64,000 nucleotides of DNA from NCBI RefSeq assembly GCF_002934625.1, contig NZ_PTJD01000009.1:124001-188000 (forward strand), written 5' to 3'. The stretch is from Kineococcus xinjiangensis (GTDB lineage Bacteria > Actinomycetota > Actinomycetes > Actinomycetales > Kineococcaceae). Shown here piece after piece: positions 1-8,998 of the stretch. The notes under the pieces are model-generated. The model saw nothing but the letters and a program-made list of their open reading frames with translations, was not told the DNA's origin and did not search any database. The position numbers and the translations under genes were made by a program. How positions within the stretch are numbered: position 1 is the stretch's first letter; each line of letters starts with the position of its first letter.

Positions 1-1457
1 CGCAGCAGCACCAGCGCGAGCGCGCACCCCACGACGTAGGAGGCCGTCATCGACCAGCCCACGCCGACGACCTGCCACTGCGGCTCCAGCAGCACCCACA
101 CCGCGACGTTGCCCGCCGCCATCACCGCGGCCACCACCACCTGCACCACGAACGGGGTGCGGGCGTCCTCGTAGGCGTAGAAGACGCGCTGCACCAGGTA
201 CATCACCCCGAACGGCACCAGGCCCAGCGCCATCGCCGAGACGACCTGCCCGATGAACAGCCCGTCCGGCGCGCGGAACAGCGCCAGCCCGATCGCCGGG
301 CCCAGCACCAGCAGGGCGACGGAGGCCAGCGCACCCGCCGCGGCCACCGTGCGGGCGCCGGAGGAGAAGTCGCGGCGCACCGCCCGCACGTCCCCCGCCA
401 CCGCGGAGCCGCTGATGCGGGTGAAGAGGGCCGTCACCAGCGACACCGCGACGATCGAGTGCGGCAGCATGAACAGCAGGTAGGCGTTCAGGTACGACGG
501 CTGGGCCGCGCCCGCCTCCTCCATCTTCGTGAGCACCGCACCCGCGGCGCTGGTCACGTTCGTGGTGAGGACGTACACGAGCTGCCCGACGAGGATCCCG
601 GCGAACGTCCAGCCGGCCACCCGCCCCGCGCTGCCCAGCCCCATGCCGCGGAAGCCCCAGCGCGGGCGGTAGCGGAACCCGGCCCGGCGCAGCGGCACCA
701 GCAGCACGAGCGCCTGCGCGACGATCCCGAGGGTCGTGGTGCCCGCGAGCAGCGCCACCATCCACGGCGTCCACTCCCGCGCCGTGAGGAACTCCGCGCC
801 GGGGAAGAGCACCAGCAGGGCGACGACGCCGAGGATGGCGACCACGTTCGCCAGCGCCGGCGCCCACATGTACGCCCCGAACCGGCCCTGGGCGTTGAGC
901 ACCTGCCCCAGCACCGTGTAGAGGCCGTAGAAGAACACCTGCGGCAGGCACCACAGCGCCATCGCCGTCCCCAGGACCAGCCACTCCCGCGGCCACTCCT
1001 CGGGGGCGTAGAGGCGGATCACCAGGGACGCGGCGGCGGTCAGCAGCACCGTGACCACCAGCATCACCGCCAGCGCCAGGGTCAGCAGCCGGTCGACGAA
1101 GTCCTGCCCCCCGTCGGGGCGCTTCGACGCCTTCACGATCTGCGGCACCAGCACGGCGTTGAGGACCCCGCCGGCCAGCAGCATGTAGAACGCGTTGGGC
1201 AGGGTGTTCGCCACGCCGAAGACCTGCGCCCCCACGTGGGGGGCCGCGGCGCCGATGGCGAAGGTCAGCAGCCACGCCCGGCCGAAGCCGAGGACCCGCG
1301 AGACCAGCGTGCCGCTCGCCATCACCGCGCTGGAACGGGCCAGCGACGCCTTCGACTCGTGCTCGTCCTGCTCGCCGGGGGCGGCGGTGCCGTCCCGGGA
1401 GGGTCCCTGGGCCGGGCGGGGGCCGGTGCCGGGGCGGGGGGTTCGCGCGCTGCTCAC
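1..1457 (-). CDS. murJ: MurJ lipid II flippase, 3' end outside window
   Basis: Polytopic membrane protein of the MOP superfamily that flips lipid II across the membrane for peptidoglycan synthesis. The frame opens with GTG at 1457. After a polar N-terminus of about 35 residues it reads into the typical first MurJ helices (SRVLGFGR, then NTLPNAFYMLLAGG and LNAVLVPQI). Hydrophobic segments continue to the window edge, giving about 485 residues. The stop and last helices are missing, so total length is unknown. It is divergent from the pseudokinase gene, an arrangement common in actinobacteria, where a pseudokinase regulates or is fused to MurJ. The product is near certain; GTG is the first plausible start. 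Confidence 0.93.
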   Translation of the reverse strand, partial: MSSARTPRPGTGPRPAQGPSRDGTAAPGEQDEHESKASLARSSAVMASGTLVSRVLGFGRAWLLTFAIGAAAPHVGAQVFGVANTLPNAFYMLLAGGVLNAVLVPQIVKASKRPDGGQDFVDRLLTLALAVMLVVTVLLTAAASLVIRLYAPEEWPREWLVLGTAMALWCLPQVFFYGLYTVLGQVLNAQGRFGAYMWAPALANVVAILGVVALLVLFPGAEFLTAREWTPWMVALLAGTTTLGIVAQALVLLVPLRRAGFRYRPRWGFRGMGLGSAGRVAGWTFAGILVGQLVYVLTTNVTSAAGAVLTKMEEAGAAQPSYLNAYLLFMLPHSIVAVSLVTALFTRISGSAVAGDVRAVRRDFSSGARTVAAAGALASVALLVLGPAIGLALFRAPDGLFIGQVVSAMALGLVPFGVMYLVQRVFYAYEDARTPFVVQVVVAAVMAAGNVAVWVLLEPQWQVVGVGWSMTASYVVGCALALVLL

Positions 1458-1686
1458 GCCCCGATGGTCGCCGATCCCGCGCGGGCCGCGCGCCGCCCCT
1501 CCCCCGGACGGTGCCCGCGTCCCTCGTCGAGGCCTCCGGAACCGGACGGCGCGCGGGGGCGCGGGCTCCCGGCTGCGGTCCGGCGGCGCGCATAGCATGG
1601 GCCTGCCCGCGCGCCCGGTCGTGCGGAGGCCGCCCCCACCGGGGAGCGGCCGGGAGGAGCGAGCTCGGGGGGCAGTCCTGGACGGC

Positions 1687-3279
1687 GTGGCCCGCGGCAG
1701 CGTGGCGGACCGCTACCTGCTCCGGCAGCGGCTGCCGCTGGAGAGCTCCAGCCAGATGTGGGACGCCCACGACGCCACCCTCGACCGGCGGGTCACCGTG
1801 CGGACGCTGCCCGCCGCCGACCCGCGCGCGGAGGACTTCCTCGACGCCGCCCGCCGCGCCGCCCTCGTGAGCGAGCAGCGCCTGCCGCGGGTGCTCGACG
1901 CAGGCACCGACGAGGACCTCGCCTACGTCGTCGAGGAGCACGTCGACGGCGTCTCCCTGGGCGAGCTGCTGGCGGAGGGCCCGCTGGAGCCCGCGGCGGT
2001 GCGCGCGCTCGTCGGAGAGGCCGCGGCCGCCCTCGACGCCGCCGCCCGCCGGGGCCTGCACCACGCGCGCCTGACGCCCGAGTCGGTCCTGCTCTGCGTC
2101 GACGGGCAGGTCCGGGTCCTCGGAACGGCGATGGAGGGGGCGCTGGAGCTGGACCCGCCGCACGTCTCCCCGGTGCGGGCGGCCACCCTCGCCAACCGCC
2201 GCGACGCCCTGGGGCTGGTGGCGCTGGTCTACGCGGGCCTGACGGGGCGGTGGCCGGCGGCGGAGGACGTCGAGCCGTACCCCAGCCTGCCGCCGGCGCC
2301 GGTGGACGGGGCCCACGGTGCGCCGATCCCGCCGAAGGACCTGCGCCCGGAGGTCCCCAACGACCTGGACACCCTCTGCGCGGTGACGTTCGGCCCGCAC
2401 GAGGACGGCCCCCGCGACCCCGGTGAGCTGAGCCTGCAGCTGGCGCCGTGGTCGATGGCGCCGTGGGCGGGCACCCTGCGCCGGCTGCGCGGGGAGCACG
2501 CGGAGCGGGAGGTGCGGGAGCGCCTCCCGAGCCGGGAGGAGGTGCCGGAGGCCGAGCCGCCGGCACCGTTCACCGCGCCGGAGCCCACGTCCAGCCCGCC
2601 CCGGGAGCAGTCGCGGTTCGTCCTCGGGGTCGTGGGGGCGTGCCTGGCGGTGGGCGCCGTGCTGGCGGTGTGGTCGCTGAGCGGGGTCCTCCCCGACCGG
2701 GAGACCCTGACGCCGGCGCGGTCGGAGACGAGCGCCTCCGCTGCCCCCGCGACCGGCGAGGCCGCCCCGTCCGCCCCGGAGCCGGCGGAACCGGAGCCCG
2801 CGCCGGAGCCCGCACCCCCCGCCCCGGTGCTGCTGCCGGTGACCGCCTCGGCGATGGACCCGCTCGGCGACGACGACGAGAACGGTGCGCAGGCCGCGGC
2901 CGTCGTCGACGGCGACCCCGCCACGTCGTGGCAGTCGGAGGCGTACTCCTCGCCGGCCTTCGGCGGGCTGAAGGACGGCCTCGGCCTCCTGCTGGACCTC
3001 GGCGCCGAGCACGACGTGACGTCGGTGGACGTGACCGCGGCCGGCGACGGCGGGCGCCTGGAGCTTCGCACCGCCCCGGGGCCGGGGCTGGACGGCAGCG
3101 TGCCGGTGGCGGAGTCCGCCGCCGGCGGCGAGCTTCGCCTGGCGCCCGAGCAGCCGGTGCGCGCCCGCTACCTGGTGCTGTGGTTCACGGAGCTGCCGCA
3201 GGCCGGCGGTGACAACCGGGCCGACGTGGCGGAGGTGCGCGTCACCGGCACCCCGGCCGCGGCGGTGGCCGGGGGCTGA
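1687..3279 (+). CDS. Membrane pseudokinase with C-terminal discoidin-like domain
   Basis: About 530 residues. The N-terminal 230 residues have a protein-kinase fold (starts VADRYLL), but the catalytic residues are lost. The VAIK lysine is Arg (VTVRTLP), the HRD loop reads HHARLTPE, and no DFG motif is visible. One membrane helix (about residues 307-330, FVLGVVGACLAVGAVLAVW) follows. A Pro/Glu/Ala-rich linker then leads to an extracellular F5/8-type-C-like domain (about 385-525, with DPLGDDDENG and DGDPATSWQ). By position next to murJ it probably controls peptidoglycan export, as known for MurJ-linked pseudokinases. An ATG at 1597 is in frame, but the codons before 1687 have weaker third-position GC and include an RBS-like GGGAGG. 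Confidence 0.82.
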   Translation: MARGSVADRYLLRQRLPLESSSQMWDAHDATLDRRVTVRTLPAADPRAEDFLDAARRAALVSEQRLPRVLDAGTDEDLAYVVEEHVDGVSLGELLAEGPLEPAAVRALVGEAAAALDAAARRGLHHARLTPESVLLCVDGQVRVLGTAMEGALELDPPHVSPVRAATLANRRDALGLVALVYAGLTGRWPAAEDVEPYPSLPPAPVDGAHGAPIPPKDLRPEVPNDLDTLCAVTFGPHEDGPRDPGELSLQLAPWSMAPWAGTLRRLRGEHAEREVRERLPSREEVPEAEPPAPFTAPEPTSSPPREQSRFVLGVVGACLAVGAVLAVWSLSGVLPDRETLTPARSETSASAAPATGEAAPSAPEPAEPEPAPEPAPPAPVLLPVTASAMDPLGDDDENGAQAAAVVDGDPATSWQSEAYSSPAFGGLKDGLGLLLDLGAEHDVTSVDVTAAGDGGRLELRTAPGPGLDGSVPVAESAAGGELRLAPEQPVRARYLVLWFTELPQAGGDNRADVAEVRVTGTPAAAVAGG

Positions 3280-3283
3280 CGCG

Positions 3284-3904
3284 GTGGTGCCGCCCGCGCC
3301 GCGCTCCCCCGCTCCCGGGGACGGGGCGACCGCGGACCCGCGCACGGACGCCGAGCTGGTCGCCGCGCACGTCGCGGGGGACGCGCAGGCGTTCGGCGAG
3401 GTGGTGCGCCGCCACCGCGACCGGCTGTGGGCGGTGGCGCTGCGCACGTGCGGGGACCCCGAGGAGGCCGCGGACGCCGTGCAGGACGCGCTGGTCTCGG
3501 CGCTGCGGGCGGCGGACCGCTTCCGGGGGGACGCGGCGGTGACGACGTGGCTGCACCGCATCGTCGTCAACGCCTGCCTGGACCGGGCGCGGCGGCGGGC
3601 GGTGCGCCCGACCACACCGCTGGAGGAGGGGACCTCCGCCGGGGAGGAGGACGGGCCGCGGCGGGGCGCCGTCGTGGTGGCCGCGCCGGACCGGACGGGG
3701 TCGGTGGAGGCGAGGCTGGACGTCACCGCCGCGCTGGAGCGGCTGCCGGAGGCGCAGCGGGCGGCGCTGGTGCTGGTGGACATGTACGACGTGCCGGTCG
3801 GGGAGGCAGCGGAGATCCTCGGCGTGGCGGTCGGCACGGTGAAGTCGCGCTGCTCCCGGGGGCGGGCGCTGCTGGCGCAGCTCCTCGGGGAGGGGGCGCG
3901 GTGA
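3284..3904 (+). CDS. sigM: ECF RNA polymerase sigma factor, SigM type
   Basis: A 206-residue extracytoplasmic-function sigma factor. Region 2 is clear (AFGEVVRRHRDRLWAVAL, then DAVQDALVSALR and FRGDAAVTTWLHRIVVNACLD). Region 4 carries a helix-turn-helix (VPVGEAAEILGVAVGTVKSRCSRGR). The linker between them is long and acidic. The start is one of two adjacent GTG codons just after the pseudokinase stop, so the genes are probably co-transcribed. Its position between the murJ-linked pseudokinase and trxB matches sigM of mycobacteria. The membrane anti-sigma candidate lies directly downstream. Confidence 0.9.
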   Translation: MVPPAPRSPAPGDGATADPRTDAELVAAHVAGDAQAFGEVVRRHRDRLWAVALRTCGDPEEAADAVQDALVSALRAADRFRGDAAVTTWLHRIVVNACLDRARRRAVRPTTPLEEGTSAGEEDGPRRGAVVVAAPDRTGSVEARLDVTAALERLPEAQRAALVLVDMYDVPVGEAAEILGVAVGTVKSRCSRGRALLAQLLGEGAR

Positions 3905-4047
3905 GCCGGGTGGGCGATGTTCGCCGCGGAGGGAACCGGGACGGCCGCGGGACCGTCGGAGCAGGGGTGCGGCCGTGCCGGGTCTGCGGGACGGGTGCCC
4001 GCGCGACGGACGCGAGCGGCCGGACGGGCGGAGGGGGGCGAGGGTGA
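3901..4047 (+). CDS. Possible 48-residue linking ORF with a CxxC motif
   Basis: This small frame starts at a GTG overlapping the sigM stop (GTGA) and ends at a TGA overlapping the next gene's GTG (GTGA again). It encodes a Gly/Arg-rich peptide with one CxxC pair (RPCRVCGTG). Third positions are mostly G or C, but that is weak evidence at this GC content. No family is recognised. The double stop/start overlap is what makes it worth recording; it may equally be untranslated sequence between the sigma factor and its partner. Confidence 0.22.
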   Translation: MSRVGDVRRGGNRDGRGTVGAGVRPCRVCGTGARATDASGRTGGGGRG

Positions 4048-5003
4048 CGGACGGATCCGGGGCTGTCGGCCCGCGCGACGAGCCCGCCGAGGACGCGCCG
4101 GACGGGGACGTGGAGCCGCCCGAGCTCGACGCGGCGGGCACCGAGCGCATCCGGGCGCTGCTGCGCGCCGCGGCGCCCGTGGGCCCGATGCCGGCCGAGG
4201 TGGCCACGCGTGTCGACGCGGCCCTGGCGCGGGCCACGGCGGAGGTCCGGGCCCCGGACGTGGCGAGCCCGGGCGTGGCCGGCGAGGACGAGGCCGGCGA
4301 GGACGTCGGGGCGGAGCGGCGCGCCGCCGTGGTCTCCCTGACCGAGCGCCGGCTGGCGCGGTCCCGCCGGTGGCGGCGGGTGCTCTCGACCGCGGCGGCG
4401 GTGCTCGTCGTGGGCGGAGCGGGCGCGGCGGTGACCCAGCTCGGCCCCCTGACGGGCGGTGGCGCGATGGAGGCCGGGTCCGCGCCCGCCAGCGGCGGGA
4501 ACGTGCCCGAGAGCTACGCGGGAGGGGCCGGGGCAGCCGACACGGCGCTCGTCCCGGGGAGCGCCGTGGTCACGCGCAGCGGCACGGAGTACACGCGGGC
4601 CGAGGCGGCCGCGCAGGTCGCCGCCCTCCTCGCCCCGACGGCGACGACGGCTGAGCAGGAGTCGGCGGCCGAGGAGACGCAGGACCGCAACTCCCTCAGC
4701 CAGGACGCCACGGGGGCGGAGGGCGCCGGGCCGGACGCCGCCTCCAGCGCCCCGGGACCCGAGACGGGGCCGCAGAGCAGCGTGCAGGAGGACGCCGACC
4801 TCGCCGCCCGCGCCCTGGGGTGCGCGGAGTCGCTGGGGGCGCCGACGGAGGCCGCCCTGGCCGTCGACGTGGCCTCCTGGCAGGGGGCACCGGCCGTCGT
4901 CGTCGTCCTGCCCGGGCAGGGGGGGACGGCCGAGGCGGTCGTGGTGGCGCAGCAGTGCGAGCCCGGGCAGCCACCCCTGGCCCGCTTCGACGTGCCGCTG
5001 TGA
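4044..5003 (+). CDS. Putative membrane anti-sigma-M factor
   Basis: 319 residues with one membrane helix (about residues 111-133, RVLSTAAAVLVVGGAGAAVTQL). The cytoplasmic N-terminus is acidic and contains a helical stretch (ERIRALLRAAAPVGPMPAEVATRVDAAL cut short here at its core PMPAEVATRVD) typical of actinobacterial anti-sigma partners. The external part is Ala/Gly-rich and contains a segment with two cysteines (ALGCAES and VVAQQCEPG). GTG start at 4044 follows GAGGGGGGCG. Position directly after sigM supports an anti-sigma role; no classical zinc HXXXCXXC motif is present, so the function is inferred. Confidence 0.7.
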   Translation: MTDGSGAVGPRDEPAEDAPDGDVEPPELDAAGTERIRALLRAAAPVGPMPAEVATRVDAALARATAEVRAPDVASPGVAGEDEAGEDVGAERRAAVVSLTERRLARSRRWRRVLSTAAAVLVVGGAGAAVTQLGPLTGGGAMEAGSAPASGGNVPESYAGGAGAADTALVPGSAVVTRSGTEYTRAEAAAQVAALLAPTATTAEQESAAEETQDRNSLSQDATGAEGAGPDAASSAPGPETGPQSSVQEDADLAARALGCAESLGAPTEAALAVDVASWQGAPAVVVVLPGQGGTAEAVVVAQQCEPGQPPLARFDVPL

Positions 5004-5139
5004 ACTCACCCACCGGGACGCCGGAGCGGTCCTGCCGGGAACAGCAGCCGCCTAGGATCCGTTGTCGCGCGTGAGCGGCACCCCGGACAGGGGCGCCGCA
5101 GCGGCCGGCCCGACCGCCCCAGGCAGAGGAGTTCTCTTC

Positions 5140-6168
5140 GTGAACGACGTCCGCAACGTGATCGTCATCGGCTCCGGCCCTGCGGGCTACACGGCGGCCC
5201 TCTACGCGGCCCGGGCCGACCTGAAGCCCCTGGTCTTCGAGGGCTCGGTGACGGCGGGCGGCGCGCTCATGAACACCACCGAGGTCGAGAACTTCCCCGG
5301 CTTCCGCGACGGGATCATGGGCCCGGACCTGATGGACGCCATGCGCGCCCAGGCGGAGCGCTTCGGCGCGGACCTGGTGACCGACGACGTCGTGGAGGTC
5401 CGCCTCGACGGTGACGTCAAGGAGGTCGTGACCGGCGGCGGGGAGACCCATCGGGCGCGGGCCGTGATCCTCGCGATGGGCTCGGCGTACCGCGAGCTCG
5501 GCCTGCCGGACGAGAAGCGCCTCTCGGGGCGCGGCGTGAGCTGGTGCGCGACCTGCGACGGCTTCTTCTTCCGCGACCAGGACATCGTGGTGGTCGGCGG
5601 GGGTGACTCCGCGATGGAGGAGGCCACGTTCCTGACGAAGTTCGCGCGCTCGGTGACGATCGTGCACCGCCGCTCGGAGCTGCGCGCCTCGCGGATCATG
5701 CAGCACCGGGCGCAGAGCAACGACAAGATCCGGTTCGAGCTGAACACGGAGGTCTCGGCGATCCTCGGGCAGGACAAGGTCACGGGGCTGCGCCTGCGCG
5801 ACACCGTCACCGGGGAGGAGCGGGAGGTCCCCGCGACCGGCCTGTTCGTCGCCATCGGCCACGACCCGCGCAGCGAGCTGGTGCGCGGGCAGGTCGAGGT
5901 CGACGCGGAGGGCTTCATCGAGGTCGCGGGCCGCAGCTCCCGCACCAACCTCGACGGCGTCTTCGCCTGCGGTGACGTCATCGACCACGACTACATGCAG
6001 GCGATCACCGCCGCGGGCTCCGGCTGCGCGGCGGCCCTGGACGCCGAGCGCTACCTGGCCCACCTGGACCAGGTCTCCTGGGCCCAGCAGCCCCCGCGCG
6101 AGGAGGTCGTCGACCCGGTGGCGGCGTCCGGCGGCACCGTGCCCCGCCCGCAGCCGCTCAGCCTCTGA
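5140..6168 (+). CDS. trxB: Thioredoxin-disulfide reductase
   Basis: A 342-residue FAD/NADPH enzyme that reduces thioredoxin in the cytoplasm. Visible motifs are the N-terminal FAD-binding [15 protein letters not shown], the redox-active CATC ([11 protein letters not shown]), the NADPH-binding [12 protein letters not shown], and the C-terminal FAD-contact [17 protein letters not shown] at 5140 is preceded by AGAGGAG at a good distance. The gene sits directly upstream of trxA, forming a reductase-thioredoxin pair downstream of sigM. A low-complexity tail follows the conserved core. Confidence 0.96.
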   Translation: MNDVRNVIVIGSGPAGYTAALYAARADLKPLVFEGSVTAGGALMNTTEVENFPGFRDGIMGPDLMDAMRAQAERFGADLVTDDVVEVRLDGDVKEVVTGGGETHRARAVILAMGSAYRELGLPDEKRLSGRGVSWCATCDGFFFRDQDIVVVGGGDSAMEEATFLTKFARSVTIVHRRSELRASRIMQHRAQSNDKIRFELNTEVSAILGQDKVTGLRLRDTVTGEEREVPATGLFVAIGHDPRSELVRGQVEVDAEGFIEVAGRSSRTNLDGVFACGDVIDHDYMQAITAAGSGCAAALDAERYLAHLDQVSWAQQPPREEVVDPVAASGGTVPRPQPLSL

Positions 6169-6239
6169 TCCTCCCGGCCGGCGCCCGCACCGGGCCGCCG
6201 CCCACCCGACCCGAACACCCGACCACACAGGAGGCCCCC

Positions 6240-6566
6240 GTGGGCGCGACCCAGCCCGTCACCGACGACACGTTCGACAGCGTCGTCCTGCAGTCCGACA
6301 AGCCGGTCCTGGTGGACTTCTGGGCTCCCTGGTGCGGCCCGTGCCGCCAGGTGGCGCCGATCCTGGACGAGATCGCCGGCGAGCACGGCGAGAAGATCCA
6401 GGTCGTGAAGATCAACACGGACGAGAACCCGCAGGTCGCGGCCCGCTACGGGGTCACGTCCATCCCGACGCTGAACGTGTACTCCGGCGGCGAGGTCGTG
6501 AAGTCGATCATCGGCGCCCGGCCGAAGCCGGCGCTGCTGCGTGAGCTGGCCGACTACATCGGCTGA
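6240..6566 (+). CDS. trxA: Thioredoxin
   Basis: A 108-residue protein disulfide reductant. It has the canonical active site WCGPC ([14 protein letters not shown]) and the conserved cis-proline region ([12 protein letters not shown]). GTG at 6240 follows an AGGAGG sequence. It is 71 bases after trxB and probably shares its transcript. Length matches the family. Confidence 0.97.
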   Translation: MGATQPVTDDTFDSVVLQSDKPVLVDFWAPWCGPCRQVAPILDEIAGEHGEKIQVVKINTDENPQVAARYGVTSIPTLNVYSGGEVVKSIIGARPKPALLRELADYIG

Positions 6567-6590
6567 TCTTCGTCAGGAGCGCCTGACGCT

Positions 6591-6629
6591 GGCGAACGGC
6601 GCCGTCCTCCCCGGGCGGCGCCGTTCGCC
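6591..6629. terminator. Stem-loop after trxA
   Basis: Perfect 14-bp inverted repeat with an 11-base loop, 24 bases after the trxA stop and between convergent trxA and the GNAT gene. There is no obvious U-tract. A terminator role, possibly bidirectional, is inferred from position. Confidence 0.7.
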
Positions 6630-6700
6630 GTACCCGGGGTCCACGGCCCGCCTGCGCCTCCCCCGCGCCCCCGGTGCCCCTGAGCGCCTCCCGGTGCCCC

Positions 6701-7372
6701 TCAGTGCGCCGGTGGAGCCCCCAGCCCGCTCAGGGCCGGCATCCGCACCGCCCCCAGGAGGCGCTCCAGGGCCTGCTCGACGTCCTCCCGCCAGGCGAGC
6801 GCGGAACGCAGCTCCAGCCGCAGCCGGGGGTAGCGGTGGTGCGGGCGCACCGTCGTGAACCCGACCGCCAGCAGCAGGTCCGCGGGCAGCAGGCAGTCGC
6901 CCTCGTGCCCGCCGGGCGTGCGCGCCACCTCCCGGTCGGACTCCGGCGGCGCCGCCACCCCGAACGCCTCGATCGCCTTGAACCCCCGCTTCGTGAGGTC
7001 CTTCGCCACCCCCTGCACGAGCATCCGCGCCAGCCCGCCGCCGCGGTGCCGCGGATCCACCCACCCCGTCATGAGCAGGACCGCGTCCCCGCTGACCGGG
7101 GAGGTGGGGAAGCCCGCGGCCCGCGGGGAGAACACGGGCGGGGCGTAGGTCACGAACCCGGCCAGCTCGTCGTCGACGTAGAGCAGCCGGCCGCAGGAGC
7201 CCCACTGCAGGAGGACGGTGGAGAACCAGACCTCCTTCTCGAAGTCCGGGTAGCCGGCGTCCGCAGCCTGCTTCGCCGCCACGGCGTCCAGCTCCCAGAA
7301 CACGCAGCGGCGGCTCGACAGCGGCAGGTCGGACAGCGACTCCAGCGTGAGCGGGACCATCCGCCGGCCCAT
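6701..7372 (-). CDS. GNAT-family N-acetyltransferase
   Basis: About 223 residues with an acetyl-CoA-binding GNAT core: a beta-strand turn (GWVDPRHRGGGLARMLVQG) matches the RxxGxG/A motif A. The substrate is unknown. ATG at 7372 is preceded by GGGAGGAG seven bases upstream, deciding the start over longer in-frame options. A GNAT gene at this position, next to the aminotransferase and parB, is common in actinobacteria. It is convergent with trxA and divergent from the aminotransferase. Confidence 0.85.
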   Translation of the reverse strand: MGRRMVPLTLESLSDLPLSSRRCVFWELDAVAAKQAADAGYPDFEKEVWFSTVLLQWGSCGRLLYVDDELAGFVTYAPPVFSPRAAGFPTSPVSGDAVLLMTGWVDPRHRGGGLARMLVQGVAKDLTKRGFKAIEAFGVAAPPESDREVARTPGGHEGDCLLPADLLLAVGFTTVRPHHRYPRLRLELRSALAWREDVEQALERLLGAVRMPALSGLGAPPAH

Positions 7373-7591
7373 CGACGAGCTCCTCCCGCGTTGCGCCAGG
7401 GCAGTTCCACCGGAGCCCGCCGACCCCGGCCCGAGGGGCCGCAGGGGCGACACGGGGCACGGCCGTGCGCGGACCGCGGCGGCACAGGCATCCTAGACAG
7501 GGGGCGGCGAGCACGCAGGAACGCCACCGGAGGTGTCCCGCTCCGCCCCCAGCCGTTCCGGCGGTCAGCGCCGGCGAGTACAGGAGGACCG

Positions 7592-8998
7592 ATGAGCCAG
7601 TCGCAGCGTCCCGCGAACCCGAGCGCAGCCGAGGCCGCTGCCGCCGCCGGGGCCGTGGCCGCTGCCGCCGCCGGCGCCCCCCTCGGCGCGGGCCGGGCGG
7701 CCGTGGGCACGCGGCTCGACCCGTGGCTGTCCTCCTACGCCGAGCGGACCCGGTCCATGACGGCCTCGGAGATCCGCGCCCTGTTCGCGGTCGCCAACCG
7801 CCCCGAGGTCGTCTCGCTGGCCGGTGGCATGCCGTACCTGCCGGCACTGCCCCTCGACGTCATCGCCGGAATCGCGCAGCGCCTGATCGCCGAGCGCGGC
7901 GCGGTCGCGCTGCAGTACGGCTCCGGCCAGGGCGAGGAGGTGCTGCGGGAGCAGATCGTGCAGGTCATGCGGGAGCAGCAGATCCACGCCTCCCCGGAGG
8001 ACGTGGTGGTCACCACGGGCTCCCAGCAGGCCCTCGACCTCGTGGCACGGGTGTTCCTCGACCCCGGCGACGTGGTGGTGGCCGAGGCTCCCAGCTACGT
8101 CGGGGCGCTGAACGTGTTCCGCTCCTACCAGGCGGACGTGGTGCACGTGCCGCTGGACGCCGACGGGCTGCAGCCGCAGGCGCTGGAGGAGGCGCTGGTC
8201 GCGCTGGAGGCGGCGGGCAGGCGGGCGAAGTTCCTCTACACGGTCCCCAACCACCACAACCCGGCCGGGGTGACGCTCTCCGCCGCGCGCCGGCCGCAGG
8301 TGCTGGAGGTGGCGCGCCGCCACGGGCTGCTCGTGCTGGAGGACGACCCGTACGCGCTGCTGGGCTTCGACGGCGACCCGCTGCCGGCGATGCGCTCGCT
8401 GGACGCCGACGGGGTCATCCACCTGGGCTCGTTCTCCAAGACGTTGGCTCCGGGCTTCCGCCTCGGCTGGGCGGTCGCGCCGCACGCGGTGCGGGAGAAG
8501 CTGGTGATGGCGGCGGAGGCGTCGGTGCTGTGCCCGACGTCGTTCGGGCAGTTGGCCGTCGCCGAGTACCTCAGCACCTACGACTGGAAGGGCCAGGTGA
8601 AGACCTTCCGCGAGCTGTACCGGGAGCGCCGCGACGCCACCCTGCAGGCGCTGGCGACGCACCTGCCGATGACGACGTGGACGCAGCCCAAGGGCGGCTT
8701 CTACGTGTGGGTGACGCTGCCGGAGGGCCTGGACGCGACGGCGATGCTGCCGAGGGCGGTGACGGCCCGGGTGGCGTACGTGCCGGGGACGGCCTTCTAC
8801 GCCGACGACCAGGGCCGCCAGCACCTGCGGCTGTCGTACTGCTTCCCGACGGCGGAGCGGATCCAGGAGGGCGTGCGGCGCCTCGCGGGCGTCGTCCAGG
8901 CGGAGTTGGAGACTCAGGCCATGTTCGGAACACCACTGCACGGTCATCCACACCTGCACCACGGCAGCGGCGACGCGCCCGGGCCGGAGCTCGCATGA
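7592..8998 (+). CDS. PLP-dependent class I/II aminotransferase
   Basis: A 468-residue fold-type I aminotransferase of the MocR/2-aminoadipate aminotransferase-like group, without the GntR domain. The PLP lysine is in SFSKTLAPGFRLGW. Other landmarks are TTGSQQALDLVARVF, the cofactor-ring contact in PNHHNPAG, and DDPYALLGF. The N-terminus has an Ala-rich low-complexity stretch of about 40 residues. The C-terminus has a His-rich tail (GHPHLHHG). ATG at 7592 follows CAGGAGG. The stop overlaps the start of the ATP-grasp gene (ATGA), so the two are translationally coupled. The substrate cannot be told from sequence. Confidence 0.9.
   Translation: MSQSQRPANPSAAEAAAAAGAVAAAAAGAPLGAGRAAVGTRLDPWLSSYAERTRSMTASEIRALFAVANRPEVVSLAGGMPYLPALPLDVIAGIAQRLIAERGAVALQYGSGQGEEVLREQIVQVMREQQIHASPEDVVVTTGSQQALDLVARVFLDPGDVVVAEAPSYVGALNVFRSYQADVVHVPLDADGLQPQALEEALVALEAAGRRAKFLYTVPNHHNPAGVTLSAARRPQVLEVARRHGLLVLEDDPYALLGFDGDPLPAMRSLDADGVIHLGSFSKTLAPGFRLGWAVAPHAVREKLVMAAEASVLCPTSFGQLAVAEYLSTYDWKGQVKTFRELYRERRDATLQALATHLPMTTWTQPKGGFYVWVTLPEGLDATAMLPRAVTARVAYVPGTAFYADDQGRQHLRLSYCFPTAERIQEGVRRLAGVVQAELETQAMFGTPLHGHPHLHHGSGDAPGPELA

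Noticed and set aside
459-1595. Long plus-strand frames over murJ
   Set aside because: They are opposite a clear MurJ sequence and encode Arg/His/Pro-rich low-complexity protein, typical of shadows in GC-rich DNA.
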